64,000 nucleotides of DNA from Kosakonia radicincitans DSM 16656 (lineage in GTDB: Bacteria; Pseudomonadota; Gammaproteobacteria; Enterobacterales; Enterobacteriaceae): contig NZ_CP018016.1 of assembly GCF_000280495.2 (NCBI RefSeq), positions 3,162,001-3,226,000 of the forward strand, read 5' to 3'. The translations under genes were made by a program, and so were the position numbers. Under the pieces are notes generated by a model. It saw only the letters and a program-made list of their open reading frames with translations, did no database searches and was not told the origin of the DNA. Positions 63,918-64,000 of the stretch are shown here, piece by piece; the first letter of the stretch is position 1; the number at the start of each line of letters is the position of its first letter.

Positions 63918-64000
63918 TTATTTAAACTGTTTGAGGAAACGCAGATCGTTTTCGAAGAATGCGCGCAAATCGGTAACGCCATAACGCAGCATGGTCAGAC
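63918..64000 (-). CDS. pheS: Phenylalanyl-tRNA synthetase alpha subunit, C-terminal end (partial)
   Basis: The last 27 codons of PheS ([20 protein letters not shown]... ending LKQFK). The gene continues beyond the right edge. 14 bases separate it from pheT. Confidence 0.93.
   Translation of the reverse strand, partial: LTMLRYGVTDLRAFFENDLRFLKQFK

Overview
The window is enterobacterial chromosome. The right-hand third (about 49.2-64.0 kb) keeps the Escherichia/Enterobacter/Kosakonia-type order ppsA - ppsR - aroH - hemP - selO - ydiV - nlpC - btuD - btuE - btuC - ihfA - pheT - pheS. Protein lengths and sequences are close to E. coli, but the genus cannot be fixed from the sequence alone. Identifications rest on motifs and family knowledge; no database search was possible.

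The left three quarters (1 to about 49.2 kb) is a temperate prophage lying against the 3' end of ppsA. It is a mosaic. The early, immunity, replication and lysis genes are lambda-like: CI/Cro with three operators, CII, an O protein with an internal iteron origin, P, a Q antiterminator, an S-type holin with a dual start, a lysozyme, nested Rz/Rz1, and RecE/RecT. The structural genes are of a contractile-tailed myovirus: DUF1073 portal, MuF-like protein, DUF2213 protease, DUF2184 capsid, DUF3383 sheath, DUF3277 tube, gp25-like wedge, baseplate J and tail fibres. A tyrosine recombinase, cut by the window edge, is at the far left; a PrtN/excisionase-like gene is at the far right.

Layout: 0-1 kb recombinase plus a broken second recombinase; 1.1-24.8 kb tail fibres, baseplate, tail, head and terminase, all on the minus strand, interrupted at 13.1-13.9 kb by a plus-strand RelE/HTH toxin-antitoxin pair; 25-28.4 kb small terminase and an accessory block flanked by a 29-bp repeat; 28.4-29.7 kb lysis; 29.7-33.4 kb structured late leader, DNA methyltransferase, Q and nin-type genes; 33.5-37.2 kb AT-rich accessory island with two convergent large genes; 37.4-42.7 kb replication and immunity with a HipA-like kinase/DUF3037 pair downstream of cI; 42.7-49.1 kb pL operon with recE, recT and the excisionase-like gene.

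The strongest candidates for undescribed biology are: (1) two paralogous small proteins with double-glycine-type leaders (microcin V-like) in an AT-rich islet between ppsR and aroH; (2) the HipA-like kinase plus DUF3037 pair in the position that rexAB occupies in lambda; (3) a 757-residue protein at 34.9-37.2 kb that appears to join an Mrr-like nuclease domain to a PIN-like domain, next to a coiled-coil membrane protein brought in by a recombination that left a duplicated DUF1367 gene start.
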